Of a DNA stretch of 64,000 nt, positions 43,839 to 52,649 are shown piece after piece; position 1 is the first letter of the stretch; each line of letters opens with the position of its first letter. Origin of the DNA: Pseudomonas viridiflava (lineage in GTDB: Bacteria; Pseudomonadota; Gammaproteobacteria; Pseudomonadales; Pseudomonadaceae); the NCBI RefSeq assembly GCF_900580865.1, contig NZ_UTBZ01000169.1, positions 248,001 through 312,000 on the forward strand, written 5' to 3'. The translations under genes and the position numbers were made by a program. The notes under the pieces are model-generated. The model made no database searches. It saw only the letters and a program-made list of their open reading frames with translations, and was not told the origin of the DNA.

Positions 43839-44573
43839 TTATTTTTCGTGGCAGCAACTGGACGCTTTTTCCCCGTCATACCGATCATGATGCCGCACCC
43901 ACTCCATGATCTCGTCCTCATTCCTGCCCTTGGGCGTGAGGTCGAGATAGTTGTAGGCACCGACCAGCATGTCCAGACCGCTAGCGTAAGTTGAGTAGGT
44001 GTGGAAGATGTCACCATTTGCGTTGCGATAGAACACGCTCAGACCTGGCATTTCTTCCTCGGCGCTGTCCGGTTTTTCGTAGTTGTACGTAGCCTTTCCA
44101 GCCGCGACCTCTTCAGCCCGAGCGCAAACACCGAAGTCATAGTTGAAGTCGCAACCCTCTGACGACACCCAGTCAAACTTCCAGCCCATTCGCCGTTTAA
44201 AGTCCTGGAACTCGTTGAACGGCGCATGGGAAACCGCAACCACGGCGATATCGTGATGCGCCAGATGCAGGTTGGCGCCATCGATGTGGTCACTGAGGAA
44301 CGAGCAACCCTGGCAACCTTCCCCCCAATCCTTGGCAAACATGAAGTGGTAAACCACCAATTGGCTGTGTTTGCCAAACAGATCAGCCAGCTTTAATTCG
44401 CCGTTCGGGCCCTGGAAGTGGTAATCCTTGTCGACCTTCACCCATGGCAAAGCGCGACGCTCGGCGCTGAGGCGATCGCGTTCCTTGGTGAACGCTTTCT
44501 CGTGGGCCAGATGTTGCTTACGGGCGGCAAGCCATTTTTCGCGCGATACCACCGGATGATTCTCAACGTTCAT
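43839..44573 (-). CDS. DUF899 family protein (thioredoxin-like fold)
   Basis: A 244-residue cytosolic protein. The family pattern starts HPVVSREKWLAARK and continues ERRALPWVKVDKDYHFQGP, LFGKHSQLVVYHFMF and GCQGCSFLSDHIDGA near 85-100, the CxxC in the thioredoxin-like active-site position. It closes with a PGLSVFYRNANGDIFHTYSTYA segment and a C-terminal SSCCHEK. The biochemical role is unknown; family members are sometimes described as thioredoxin-like or dithiol-disulfide isomerase-like. It is convergent with the immunity gene and unrelated to it. Confidence 0.92.
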   Translation of the reverse strand: MNVENHPVVSREKWLAARKQHLAHEKAFTKERDRLSAERRALPWVKVDKDYHFQGPNGELKLADLFGKHSQLVVYHFMFAKDWGEGCQGCSFLSDHIDGANLHLAHHDIAVVAVSHAPFNEFQDFKRRMGWKFDWVSSEGCDFNYDFGVCARAEEVAAGKATYNYEKPDSAEEEMPGLSVFYRNANGDIFHTYSTYASGLDMLVGAYNYLDLTPKGRNEDEIMEWVRHHDRYDGEKASSCCHEK

Positions 44574-44748
44574 GATGATTTCTCCTGCGGGGTTGAAACC
44601 GTCTGTTTCAGACTAGTCGTTTAACCTTCGGGGAAATCGACAGACCGCCGGTCGGTCGCCTCGGGAAATGCGGCTGAACGGCTGCGAGCCACTCCGGTCA
44701 CAACCTATGAACGCGCCATAAATCACGCGCACCGGAGGTTGTATCAGG

Positions 44749-45141
44749 ATGACGACTTATAACTGGGATTTGATTGAACGCTTGCTGCACGAAGTGCAGA
44801 ACAGTGCCGGCCACAGTTTTGCCCCTCGGGCCTACGCCGAAGACTATGCGGCGGCGAAAGCCAGCGCCGGCGAGCCGATCGAGAATCTGGATCATCTGAA
44901 AACGCTGGCTTGCGACTATGAAAGGTTGCTGCTGTTGCGCGGTTACATCGCACCGCGTCCGGATGAGGAGGGCAGCACGGGAAACAATTTTGTGCTGACG
45001 CCTCGCGGTTCCAGCTTGTTGAGCCTGATCGACAGCAGCATTCCCGGCAACGATCATCCGCGTCAGGTGCTGGATGAACAGGACGATGCGCTGGCTGAGG
45101 CGACGTTTGATGAAGTGGCTTCAAAAGCCCAGATCGCCTGA
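44749..45141 (+). CDS. Conserved hypothetical protein, DUF2513-like winged-helix type
   Basis: A 130-residue protein, MTTYNWDLIERLLHEVQNS, with a predicted winged-helix pattern: DWDLI-type first helix, a second helix HLKTLACDYERLLLLRGYI, then a wing (FVLTPRGSSLLSLI). The opening resembles DUF2513 proteins, but the match is by eye only. The acidic tail (DEQDDALAEATFDEV) is polar. CAGGA lies close to the ATG at 44749, with GGAGG further upstream. No operon partner. A REP pair follows its stop. Confidence 0.7.
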   Translation: MTTYNWDLIERLLHEVQNSAGHSFAPRAYAEDYAAAKASAGEPIENLDHLKTLACDYERLLLLRGYIAPRPDEEGSTGNNFVLTPRGSSLLSLIDSSIPGNDHPRQVLDEQDDALAEATFDEVASKAQIA

Positions 45142-45152
45142 GGTTCTGAAAG

Positions 45153-45228
45153 CAAAAGATCGCAGCCTTCGGCAGCTCCTACAGGGATTGGTGTAGGAGC
45201 TGCCGAAGGCTGCGATCTTTTGATCTTC
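45153..45228. repeat. REP pair (outward order), GTAGGAGCTGCCG family
   Basis: Two inverted arms in the opposite order to the other pairs (arm ending CTCCTAC first, then GTAGGAG), with nine bases between. They lie between convergent genes. Confidence 0.82.
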
Positions 45229-46097
45229 TAGTTCTGTTTCGCGGCTTTGAGGCACTTGAGGTCGTTGAAGTCTTGGCGCACCCCTTCGATCTTCTTCAAC
45301 AACCGCTGACGCTGTTGCGGCGTACTTTCGGCCATCAAGTCCACCGCCAGTGAGCGCCCCTGCGCTTCAGTTTCGGCGAAGGCCTTGCGGTAATCGGCTG
45401 TCCATAAACTCTCGCGATTGACCAGAAGCGTCTCGATTCTCTGTGGGAATTCGGGGCTTTTGCGTTGTGCGACGGCGGCACTGAATTGCTTCTGCCAATG
45501 GGCCCGGTTGGCAATCCATTGGGTGTACTGATCGCCCAACGCGGTCGACCACGCCATGACCCGCTGTTCTTGAGTGGCGCTCAATGGCCCCAGCCAGTCG
45601 TTCAGGCGTTTAACCATCCGTGCGCTACGCTCGGCAATTTGCTGATCAAGCGGCGGCTTGAGGTATTCCTGCTGACGCTTGCGCAAATCCTTGGCAAACG
45701 CGTCATTCATCTCGGCCACTTGCTTGTCATCCAGACCTTGCAACAACTCGATGGCCGACGGGGTGATCTCTCGAGCGGTTTCGGCAATGGCTTGCTTGGC
45801 TTCCACTGTGCGCGCCTGTAACGCGGCATCGGTGATCTGATTGGTCTCGACCATTGTCTGTAAACGATCGAGCCAATCCAGATAACCCGGCAGTTGCGTG
45901 GTGCAATGCCAGTTCAAGTGATCCTTGAGCCGTTCGTTGAACCAGTCTTTTTGCTCGCCGTTCATGTCCAGATAGTCGCTGAGCGTCCATGGAATGATCA
46001 CGTCGAGATTGCGGTAGGCCAGGCCGACACGGCTGCAGGCGCCGAGGGCGAGGGTAAAGATCAGTAGCGCGGCGATGTGTTTGAACCAGCGAGACAT
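45228..46097 (-). CDS. DUF6279 family lipoprotein
   Basis: A 289-residue lipoprotein. The signal peptide MSRWFKHIAALLIFTLALGAC ends in lipobox LGAC, so Cys21 is the lipid anchor. The mature part is helical, with LAYRNLDVIIPWTLSDYLDMN near the start, typical of DUF6279, and long E/Q/R-rich helices after it. Residue S22 after the cysteine favours sorting to the outer membrane. Function is unknown. It is a single gene, followed by a REP pair. Confidence 0.87.
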   Translation of the reverse strand: MSRWFKHIAALLIFTLALGACSRVGLAYRNLDVIIPWTLSDYLDMNGEQKDWFNERLKDHLNWHCTTQLPGYLDWLDRLQTMVETNQITDAALQARTVEAKQAIAETAREITPSAIELLQGLDDKQVAEMNDAFAKDLRKRQQEYLKPPLDQQIAERSARMVKRLNDWLGPLSATQEQRVMAWSTALGDQYTQWIANRAHWQKQFSAAVAQRKSPEFPQRIETLLVNRESLWTADYRKAFAETEAQGRSLAVDLMAESTPQQRQRLLKKIEGVRQDFNDLKCLKAAKQN

Positions 46098-46175
46098 GGG
46101 CGAATCCTTGCGTGAGCCTGGCTTCGAGGGTCTGATTCCTATGTGAACGCAGAATGAACCCGGCAGTTCAGCCGA

Positions 46176-46892
46176 TCAATAGAACGCACGCGCAGCCTTG
46201 AGGGTGACGAGGCCGTCGCACTCGCTGTTGTGCCCGGAGTAGGCCGAACAATCGCTGCCGCTGAGGCTGGAATTGCTGTAGATCAGGTCGAGATCGACAC
46301 CCATGAACGGCCGGGACAATTTCACCGACCAGTCGGTAAAACTGCTGACATAACCACCGTCCACGGCGACGGGCGTGTTCAGTTGGTGGGTGGTGTATTT
46401 CATGCTGACGCCGATGCCGAATGGCTGGTTGCCGCCGAGATCGGCAAACAACGTGTTGTTCTGTTTGTCCGGGTCATTGCTGAAGGCCACGCCGAAACGA
46501 CTGCCGAGCAGGGTCAGACCACCGAACAGCTCCTGGCTGTCGAGGGTGTCTACCTTGGGATAGCTGTAGTGGATCATTCCGACTTCATAGCCGAGGGTCT
46601 GATCGAAAGGCTGTTTAAAGCCGACGTAGGAATCGATTTCGAGGTTCTTGCCCGGTGAGATCCCCATACTCGGTGCGTACTGGCCGACATAGAGGCCGCT
46701 GTCGTGGCTCAGGTCGAGGCCGCCGTGAAAGGAACCGACTGCCGCTGGTTTGACCAGGCCCTGGGCCATGCTGCGTGTGGGCGTGGTGCCGAGTTTGAGG
46801 TCGAAGTCGCCGAGTTCACGCTGGAAAATCTGCGCGTGCGCGGTCGCACTGGCCAAAAGGCCTACGAGTAATAAACAGGATGTTCTGCGCAT
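46176..46892 (-). CDS. TorF family putative porin (outer-membrane beta barrel)
   Basis: A 238-residue protein with signal peptide MRRTSCLLLVGLLASATAHA (cleavage after residue 20). The mature part alternates polar and hydrophobic residues in amphipathic strands and has the family motif GLDLSHDSGLYVGQYAP near 60. Later parts are GYEVGMIHYSYPKV, GLTLLGSRFGVAFS and VDLDLIYSNSSL. It ends KAARAFY, an aromatic C-terminus as in BamA-inserted barrels. Two cysteines (SGSDCSAYSGHNSECDG) may form a disulfide. Cargo unknown; single gene. Confidence 0.85.
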   Translation of the reverse strand: MRRTSCLLLVGLLASATAHAQIFQRELGDFDLKLGTTPTRSMAQGLVKPAAVGSFHGGLDLSHDSGLYVGQYAPSMGISPGKNLEIDSYVGFKQPFDQTLGYEVGMIHYSYPKVDTLDSQELFGGLTLLGSRFGVAFSNDPDKQNNTLFADLGGNQPFGIGVSMKYTTHQLNTPVAVDGGYVSSFTDWSVKLSRPFMGVDLDLIYSNSSLSGSDCSAYSGHNSECDGLVTLKAARAFY

Positions 46893-47098
46893 GCGTCACT
46901 CCATGAACAGCGAGGGCAGGGCGGCGGGCCTGCTGAAACGCTTGATCTAGACGCGTGCAAGGATACCGGCGAATGCTCGGCATTGAAGGCCGTTCGTCGA
47001 TTTAAAAGGATTTTTGTTTAATGCGGAGGGTATGTTGCGCGGTGCCAGTCCAGACGCTTCGAAGCTCAAAGCGCCTCTGGACGGGGGTAAACCGGGTA

Positions 47099-47287
47099 TT
47101 ACTTCTTGCCCAGGCTGATCTGCTTGGACGGGCCGAATGTCTGGCCACTGACGCCTTTGGCAATTTGCTGAATCTCGCCGCCGGACTTGAGGAACGCTGC
47201 GATCTGATCGTTGATCGATTCGCTGGTTTCAACGGCTGGAGCTGGCTTTGCTTTGCTGGTGGATGCTTTTACACGCATGGCGGCCAT
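47099..47287 (-). CDS. Small basic protein, unknown function
   Basis: A 62-residue product with a K/A/P-rich N-terminus (MRVKASTSKAKPAPA) and a helical stretch INDQIAAFLKSGGEIQQIAKG. The product is basic. Two ATGs are possible, 47287 and 47278; ACAGG lies just before the first. The conserved-looking C-terminal half suggests a real pseudomonad small protein, perhaps nucleic-acid binding, but no family is recognised. The stretch 47288-47628 downstream of the divergent start holds no gene; it is AT-rich and probably carries promoters for this gene and for the S1 protein. Confidence 0.6.
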   Translation of the reverse strand: MAAMRVKASTSKAKPAPAVETSESINDQIAAFLKSGGEIQQIAKGVSGQTFGPSKQISLGKK

Positions 47288-47628
47288 TAACCTGTAGAAA
47301 AGTAACTCGGCCAGGCATCGTACAGGAATAACTTGACAATTGCTTGGTAAATATCCCCGGGAATAACCGACCTCATTGCTGCATTATTCTCGATTAAATG
47401 TTCGAAATATTTGGCTAACCTGCTGTTTTAAATAAGAACATTCAGGTGTTGCGTCATTCAGGTTTTCACCCGTGAGCGCTTGTGCCTGCCTGACGAGCGG
47501 CACTCAAGCACTGGCGCGAGCAAGGAAAATCAAGGCGTTGAGCGGGTTTCAACAGCGTGCGGATCTGCCGCCCGACGGCCACGCCAAAAACGGGTAGAAT
47601 GCCGCCCACGCAATGAGGGTTTCGGAAA

Positions 47629-48465
47629 ATGGCTTTAGTCGGGCGTTACAACAGTTTGCAAGTGGTTAAACACACTAACTTCGGTTTATATCTGGATGGC
47701 GGTGCCGACGGCGAGATTCTTTTGCCCAATCGTTATATCCCGAAAGATATTCCTACCGAAGATGAAGATTGGCTCAACGTATTTGTTTATCTGGACAGCG
47801 AAGACAAACTTCTCGCCACCACGGAAAAACCGAAAGTTCAGGTCGGCGAATTTGCCAGTTTGAAAGTCGTTGAGGTCAACAGCATCGGTGTGTTCCTCGA
47901 TTGGGGGCTGCCAAAGGATCTGTTGCTGCCGTATTCCGAAGAAAAGCGCCAGATGACCGCTGGTGAATACTGCGTAGTGCACGTCTACCTCGACAAGCAC
48001 ACCCGCCGCATCACCGCGACCGCGCGTCTGGACCGCTACCTCGACAAGACCCCGGCCAACTACAGCCAGGGCCAGGAAGTTGATCTGCTGGTTGCCGAAG
48101 CCACCGACATGGGTTTCAAGGCGATCATCAACAACAAGCACTGGGGTTTGATTCACAAGAACGAAATCTTCAAGTTCATGCGCGCCGGCATGGTCGAGAA
48201 AGGCTACATCAAGGAAGTCCGTGCCGACGGCAAAATCGCCTTGAGCCTGCAACCGGTTGGCCAGGAAGCGGCCAGCAGCCTGAACTCGAAGATCCTCGCC
48301 AAGTTGCGCGACAACAGCGGCACGCTGCCGGTCAGCGACAAGAGCGATCCTGCGTTGATCAGCAGCCTGTTCGGCGTCAGCAAGGGCAACTTCAAGAAGG
48401 CCATCGGTTCGCTGTACAAGGAAGGCAAGATCGTTATTCATGCCGATCGCATTGAACTAACCTGA
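47629..48465 (+). CDS. S1-domain RNA-binding protein, CvfB/YitL family
   Basis: A 278-residue protein. Three S1-like beta barrels lie in tandem (about 1-65, 68-130 and 145-215), starting GRYNSLQVVKHTNFGLYLDGG, LKVVEVNSIGVFLDWGLPKDLLLP and VDLLVAEATDMGFKAIINNKHWGLI. A C-terminal winged helix (about 220-278) holds ISSLFGVSKGNFKKAIGSLYKEGKI. This four-domain plan is that of CvfB, an RNA-binding regulator; the RNA partners in Pseudomonas are not known to me. A single gene ending in a REP pair. Confidence 0.92.
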   Translation: MALVGRYNSLQVVKHTNFGLYLDGGADGEILLPNRYIPKDIPTEDEDWLNVFVYLDSEDKLLATTEKPKVQVGEFASLKVVEVNSIGVFLDWGLPKDLLLPYSEEKRQMTAGEYCVVHVYLDKHTRRITATARLDRYLDKTPANYSQGQEVDLLVAEATDMGFKAIINNKHWGLIHKNEIFKFMRAGMVEKGYIKEVRADGKIALSLQPVGQEAASSLNSKILAKLRDNSGTLPVSDKSDPALISSLFGVSKGNFKKAIGSLYKEGKIVIHADRIELT

Positions 48466-48482
48466 GACACCGCTGGCCCCAT

Positions 48483-48553
48483 GTAGGAGCTGCCGAAGGC
48501 TGCGATCTTTTGACTTTGAAGATCAACAGATCGCAGCCTTCGGCAGCTCCTAC
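48483..48553. repeat. REP pair, GTAGGAGCTGCCG family
   Basis: A compact inverted pair with a loop of about 15 bp. It ends two bases before the GAGGG that serves the next gene, so its hairpin lies right beside that ribosome site. Confidence 0.85.
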
Positions 48554-48568
48554 ATGAGGGCGGGTGTG

Positions 48569-48967
48569 ATGAAGAAGTCTCTGGTTGCCTATGTTGCGAC
48601 GCTGATTGCGTTTCTGCTGCTCGACGGCATCTGGCTCGGCCTGTTGATGGCGCCGACCTATCGCGAATTGCTCGGTCCGCTGATGCTCGAAAAACCGCTG
48701 CTGGTTCCGGCAGCGGTTTTTTATTGCCTGTATGTTTTTGGCTGCGTGGTGTTTGTGGTGCTGCCAGCAGCGACCTGGCAGTGGGCGGCAAAGCGGGGGG
48801 CGTTGTTGGGGCTGGTGGCGTATGGCACTTACGACCTGACGAATTGGGCAACGTTGCGCGGCTGGTCGGTGCAGGTGACGTTGATGGATTGGGCATGGGG
48901 GACGTTTGCTACTGCTGTGGCTTGCAGCGTTGGGTTTTTGCTGGCGAGGCGGTTTGGCAAAGTCTGA
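48569..48967 (+). CDS. DUF2177 family membrane protein
   Basis: A 132-residue protein with four hydrophobic segments, beginning MKKSLVAYVATLIAFLLLDG. The family pattern is D-G-IWLG, then MAPTYRELLG and GLVAYGTYDLTNWATLRGWS near residues 80-100. ATG 48569 has GAGGG nine bases upstream; the ATG at 48554 lies at the REP edge and lacks a site. Function unknown. It may be co-transcribed with the S1 gene, with the REP hairpin between them tuning expression. Confidence 0.85.
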   Translation: MKKSLVAYVATLIAFLLLDGIWLGLLMAPTYRELLGPLMLEKPLLVPAAVFYCLYVFGCVVFVVLPAATWQWAAKRGALLGLVAYGTYDLTNWATLRGWSVQVTLMDWAWGTFATAVACSVGFLLARRFGKV

Positions 48968-48997
48968 TCCGAAATATAGGTAAGCAATGCCGGCCTC

Positions 48998-49061
48998 TTC
49001 GCGAGCAGGCTCGCTCCCACAGGGGAACGCACTCCAAAGTGAGAGCGAGCTTGCTCGCGAA
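48998..49061. repeat. REP pair (outward order), GTGGGAGCGAGC family, one arm diverged
   Basis: The first arm is standard; the second reads GTGAGAGCGAGCTTGCTCGCGA with one change in the stem. Arm order is opposite to that of the usual REPIN. Confidence 0.78.
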
Positions 49062-49215
49062 TGGCGGCGCAGCCGGCAACCATCCACTGCTGACGCCACT
49101 GAAGCACAAAATGTCTTTTCCAGACGGCTTTTTCTGTCTGACTGATTGATAATCCCCGGCACTGTTTTCTGACCATTGGATGGCCTGCCATGTTGTGTGT
49201 ATTCGAGGTGTTGCG

Positions 49216-50148
49216 GTGATTGTCGAGCGGCGTAACGCCGACAGTTTTGCCCTGCAAGTGATGATCGGCCTCTGCCTGATCTGGGGCGTGCAGCAAGTGA
49301 TGATCAAGTGGGCGGCGCCGGACATTGCCCCGGTGATGCAAGCGGCGGCGCGCTCGGGGATTTCTGCGTTGCTGGTCGGCCTGCTGATCTGCTGGAGGGG
49401 GGGCAGGGATCAGGTCGGCAACACCTGGCGCGGCGGTTTGCTGGCGGGTGCGCTGTTCGGTCTGGAGTTCTTCTTCATCGCCGAAGGCCTGCAACTGACC
49501 ACCGCCGCACACATGTCGGTGTTCCTCTACACCGCACCGATTTTCACTGCGTTGGGTGTGCATTTTCTGCTGGCCAGTGAGCGCCTGCGGCCGCTGCAAT
49601 GGCTGGGCATTCTGCTTGCGTTTATCGGCATCGCGATTGCCTTCGCCGGCGGCGTGTCGTGGGACAACCTCGACCGGCGCATGCTGCTCGGTGATGCCTT
49701 TGGCGTGCTGGCTGGCGCCTGTTGGGGCGCAACCACAGTGGTAGTGCGCGCCTCGCGGCTGTCGGAGGCACCGGTGACACTGACTCTGTTCTATCAGTTG
49801 ATCGTCGGTTTCGTCGGGCTGCTTTTGATCGCGCTGTTCAGCGGCCAGATCACCCACGTCAGCCTGACACCTGTGGCGGTGGCCAGCGTATTGTTCCAGG
49901 GCCTGGTGGTGTCGTTCTTCAGTTACCTGATCTGGTTCTGGCTGCTGCGTCGGTATCTGGCAGCCAACCTTGCGGTGTTTTCATTCATGACGCCGTTGTT
50001 CGGCGTGACCTTCGGCGTGCTGCTGCTCGGCGAACAATTGAGTGTGAACTTCGTCATCGGCGCCGTGCTGGTGCTGCTCGGCATCACTTTTGTCAGCGCC
50101 GAGCAGTGGTTGCGTCGGCGTTTGCGCAAAGCGCTGGGCCAGCGTTAG
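49216..50148 (+). CDS. EamA/DMT family exporter
   Basis: An inner-membrane protein of about 310 residues with ten hydrophobic segments in two EamA repeats (about 5-140 and 150-295). The repeats hold IGLCLIWGVQQVMIKWAAPDI and DAFGVLAGACWGATTVVVRA. Such proteins export amino acids or metabolites. The start is uncertain: GTG 49216 has GAGG eight bases upstream, while ATG 49180 lacks a site but gives 322 residues. Its 3' end overlaps the convergent MFS gene by 56 bp. Confidence 0.88.
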   Translation: MIVERRNADSFALQVMIGLCLIWGVQQVMIKWAAPDIAPVMQAAARSGISALLVGLLICWRGGRDQVGNTWRGGLLAGALFGLEFFFIAEGLQLTTAAHMSVFLYTAPIFTALGVHFLLASERLRPLQWLGILLAFIGIAIAFAGGVSWDNLDRRMLLGDAFGVLAGACWGATTVVVRASRLSEAPVTLTLFYQLIVGFVGLLLIALFSGQITHVSLTPVAVASVLFQGLVVSFFSYLIWFWLLRRYLAANLAVFSFMTPLFGVTFGVLLLGEQLSVNFVIGAVLVLLGITFVSAEQWLRRRLRKALGQR

Positions 50149-51274
50149 TCGATTGCATCGCCAGACCGCCGGCAATCAATAAACCGCTGCCAGCGATCAC
50201 CAGGGCCGGGTGCAGACCGCCGCTGAAATGGCTGCTCAGCGCTGCCAGCAACGGCCCACTGAGTTGGCCGACGGCGAAGCAAGCGGTGAGCATCCCGGCA
50301 TTGCGTTGCGTGGCATGCGGCGCCAACTCCCGCGAGCGTTGCATGACCAATTGCATGCAGGCGAGGAACGGTGTGCCGCAGAGGATCACGCCCAGTGCGA
50401 GGCCGAGACCGCTGCCGAGCAGGCAGGCAAAGACACCGGCCGCTTGCAGCCACAACGTTGCCAGCAACCAGTGGCGGGTAGTTGCGGGATCGTGGCGCCG
50501 CAGGCTCACCAGCAACACACCAAGCGCTGCGGCCAGACCGAAACACGGCCAGAACAAATCGGCCTGCCACTGCCCGTGAAACTGCGCAGTGGCCATCTGC
50601 GAAAGGAATGTCGCCGGAATGATGTAGCCGACGCCATACAGCGCATAAATCACCGCCAACCGCCCGATGCCCCGATTCGATGGACTGACCGCCGACGCTG
50701 CAACCGTTGCCGTTGCGACCGGCGTTGGCAGAATTCGCCAGACGCCCAGCATCATCACCAACGCAGCCGCTGCATAAATCAGCCACAACGTCGCGGACGT
50801 CTGATTCAGCAGATGTGAGACCAGTGCCAGCAAACCCGTGAGAAAAATCCCCAAACCCGGTCCGGCGAGTACCAGAGCGCCCAAACGTGGACGACCCGCT
50901 GCGGCTGCCAAGGGTTGGCTTAAAGACGTGATCATCACCAGAACCCAGGCACTTGCCACTCCGGTGCCAAAACGCAGCACCAGGTGCGACCAGAAACCAT
51001 CGGCCCAAAACGAAGCCAGCGTCAGCAGCACGCACAGCCACAGGCCGCCATGCAGGCGCCGCTGAACCTGTTGCGGGCGATGCGCGAACATCGCATCCAC
51101 CGCGCCGAGCAGGTAACCGAGGTAATTGGCCGCTGCAATCAGACCGGCGGCTGTCAGGTCGATCTGCCCTTCGCTGAGCAGGTGCGGCATTTGCGGGGTG
51201 AGGGCGAAACGCCCGATGCCCATGGCCATCATCAGGGCCACGAAGCAGGCGGATAAGCGAATCAGGGGCGACAT
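50093..51274 (-). CDS. YbfB/YjiJ family MFS transporter
   Basis: A 393-residue protein with about 12 hydrophobic segments. The family pattern AMGIGRFALTPQMPHLL in helix 1 and AANYLGYLLGA in helix 2 identify YbfB/YjiJ. Cargo is unknown. It is divergent from the LysR gene at 51379, its likely regulator, with 104 bp between. Its 3' end overlaps the EamA gene on the other strand by 56 bp. Confidence 0.9.
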   Translation of the reverse strand: MSPLIRLSACFVALMMAMGIGRFALTPQMPHLLSEGQIDLTAAGLIAAANYLGYLLGAVDAMFAHRPQQVQRRLHGGLWLCVLLTLASFWADGFWSHLVLRFGTGVASAWVLVMITSLSQPLAAAAGRPRLGALVLAGPGLGIFLTGLLALVSHLLNQTSATLWLIYAAAALVMMLGVWRILPTPVATATVAASAVSPSNRGIGRLAVIYALYGVGYIIPATFLSQMATAQFHGQWQADLFWPCFGLAAALGVLLVSLRRHDPATTRHWLLATLWLQAAGVFACLLGSGLGLALGVILCGTPFLACMQLVMQRSRELAPHATQRNAGMLTACFAVGQLSGPLLAALSSHFSGGLHPALVIAGSGLLIAGGLAMQSTNAGPALCANADATTARR

Positions 51275-51378
51275 GGTCGGGATTCCTTTGAAGGATCAAT
51301 GACCGTCAGGCTAGGACTGATTGACTTTCTTTAAAATTGAATAATAGTGAGTAACTTGTTCTGTTATGGAGAAAGGTT

Positions 51379-52272
51379 GTGGAGTTCAGCCAACTGCGGA
51401 TTTTTCAGGCTGTGGCCGAAGAAGGGTCGATCACCCGCGCCGCCGAACGTCTGCACCGGGTGCCGTCGAATCTGTCGACCCGGCTGAAACAGCTTGAAGA
51501 GCAACTGGGAGTCGAGCTTTTCGTCCGTGAGCGTCAGCGTTTGCAACTGTCGCCTGCGGGAAAAGTCCTGTTGGACTACACCGGCAAACTGTTTGCCTTG
51601 CGTGATCAGGCCAGTGCCGCGGTGATGGGCGGGCAGCCGGCGGGGGACTTTGTGTTGGGCACCATGTACAGCACGGCGGCGATTCATTTGCCCGCGTTGC
51701 TGGCGCGCTATCACAAGCAGTATCCGGCGGTAAATTTGCAAGTGCAGTCGGCGCCGAGCGGCGAGTTACTCGAGGGTTTGCTCACCGGGCGACTCGATGC
51801 GGCGCTGGTCGACGGCCCATTGCAACTGGCCGGGCTGGACGGTATGCCGTTGTGCGAAGAGCGGCTGGTGCTGATTACCGAGACCGACCATCCGCCCGTG
51901 CGCAGCGCCAAGGATGTCGAAGGACGATCGGTGTTTACCTTTCGCCGTGGTTGTTCTTATCGGATGCGCCTGGAGGCCTGGTTTTCCCATTACCACGCGA
52001 CGATGGGGCGAGCGATGGAGATCGAGTCTTACCAGGGCATGCTCGCCTGCGTGATTGCCGGAAGCGGTGTGGCATTGATGTCAGAGTCGATGCTCGCCAG
52101 TCTGCCGGGCCGCGAAAGTGTCGCCGCGCACTTTTTGGCCGAGCCGTTCGTGGGTGCGACAACATGGCTCATGTGGCGCAAGGGCATGCTCGGCGCCAAC
52201 CTCAATGCGTGGATCGAGGTGCAGCAGGCCGTCTATCCTGCGGCTCAGATCGAAACACTAGAAACAGCCTGA
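51379..52272 (+). CDS. LysR family regulator (PtrR-like group)
   Basis: A 297-residue regulator. The N-terminal helix-turn-helix is MEFSQLRIFQAVAEEGSITRAAERLHRVPSNLSTRLKQLEEQLG, here read in parts: SITRAAERL and PSNLSTRLKQLE. The effector domain from about 90 holds VLGTMYSTAAIHLPALLARY. The start codon is GTG 51379 with AAGG seven bases upstream; the ATG at 51366 is out of frame. It is divergent from the YbfB-type MFS gene. The AT-rich stretch 51321-51360 between them probably holds both promoters and the LysR site. Confidence 0.9.
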   Translation: MEFSQLRIFQAVAEEGSITRAAERLHRVPSNLSTRLKQLEEQLGVELFVRERQRLQLSPAGKVLLDYTGKLFALRDQASAAVMGGQPAGDFVLGTMYSTAAIHLPALLARYHKQYPAVNLQVQSAPSGELLEGLLTGRLDAALVDGPLQLAGLDGMPLCEERLVLITETDHPPVRSAKDVEGRSVFTFRRGCSYRMRLEAWFSHYHATMGRAMEIESYQGMLACVIAGSGVALMSESMLASLPGRESVAAHFLAEPFVGATTWLMWRKGMLGANLNAWIEVQQAVYPAAQIETLETA

Positions 52273-52408
52273 ACCAATGACGGCGAACTCTGTTCAATTC
52301 AGTAACAGATCATTGCGGATTTGGTCGAGCATTGCGTAGGACTTCGGACTATTATCAGTGCGAAGCGGCCTCAGAATTCCGGCCGCTCAGCACCACCCTG
52401 AAGGGGGC

Positions 52409-52543
52409 ATGACGATGAAAGAGAAAATTCAAAACTGGCTGCACGATTTGGGTGTCGCCCTCGGTTTGATCGAACCGCCTCTGCAACCTGTTCCGATCCG
52501 CACCGATGACGAGCAGCGCCGCCGTCAACAACGGCGCCGGTAA
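52409..52543 (+). CDS. PA1414-related small protein
   Basis: A 44-residue product, MTMKEKIQNWLHDLGVALGLI, with a basic tail (DDEQRRRQQRRR). It resembles the small protein PA1414 of P. aeruginosa in size and layout, judged from memory. AAGGGGG lies close before ATG 52409. Its position near the gbu genes matches the PA1414-PA1422 gene order. In P. aeruginosa PA1414 is noted as strongly induced at low oxygen; whether this holds here is unknown. Confidence 0.68.
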   Translation: MTMKEKIQNWLHDLGVALGLIEPPLQPVPIRTDDEQRRRQQRRR

Positions 52544-52570
52544 TGCCCCCGATCTGAGATCAACGGATTC

Positions 52571-52646
52571 AAGATCAAGAGATCGCAGCCTTCGGCAGCT
52601 CCTGCATAAAACAGTGTAGGAGCTGCCGCAGGCTGCGATCTTTTGC
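52571..52646. repeat. REP pair (outward order), GTAGGAGCTGCCG family
   Basis: The arm ending CAGCTCCTGC (one change) is followed by GTAGGAGCTGCCGCAGGCTGCG, with about ten bases between. It lies between convergent genes. Confidence 0.8.
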
Positions 52647-52649
52647 TTT

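Noticed and set aside
44634..44665. Palindromic GACCGCCGGTCGGTC before the 44749 gene as a TetR-type operator
   Set aside because: No TetR gene lies nearby and the palindrome is short and GC-rich; chance cannot be excluded.
47041..47098. Hairpin GTCCAGACGC / GCGCCTCTGGAC after the small gene as terminator
   Set aside because: There is no T run on either strand near the stem, so I do not call it a terminator.
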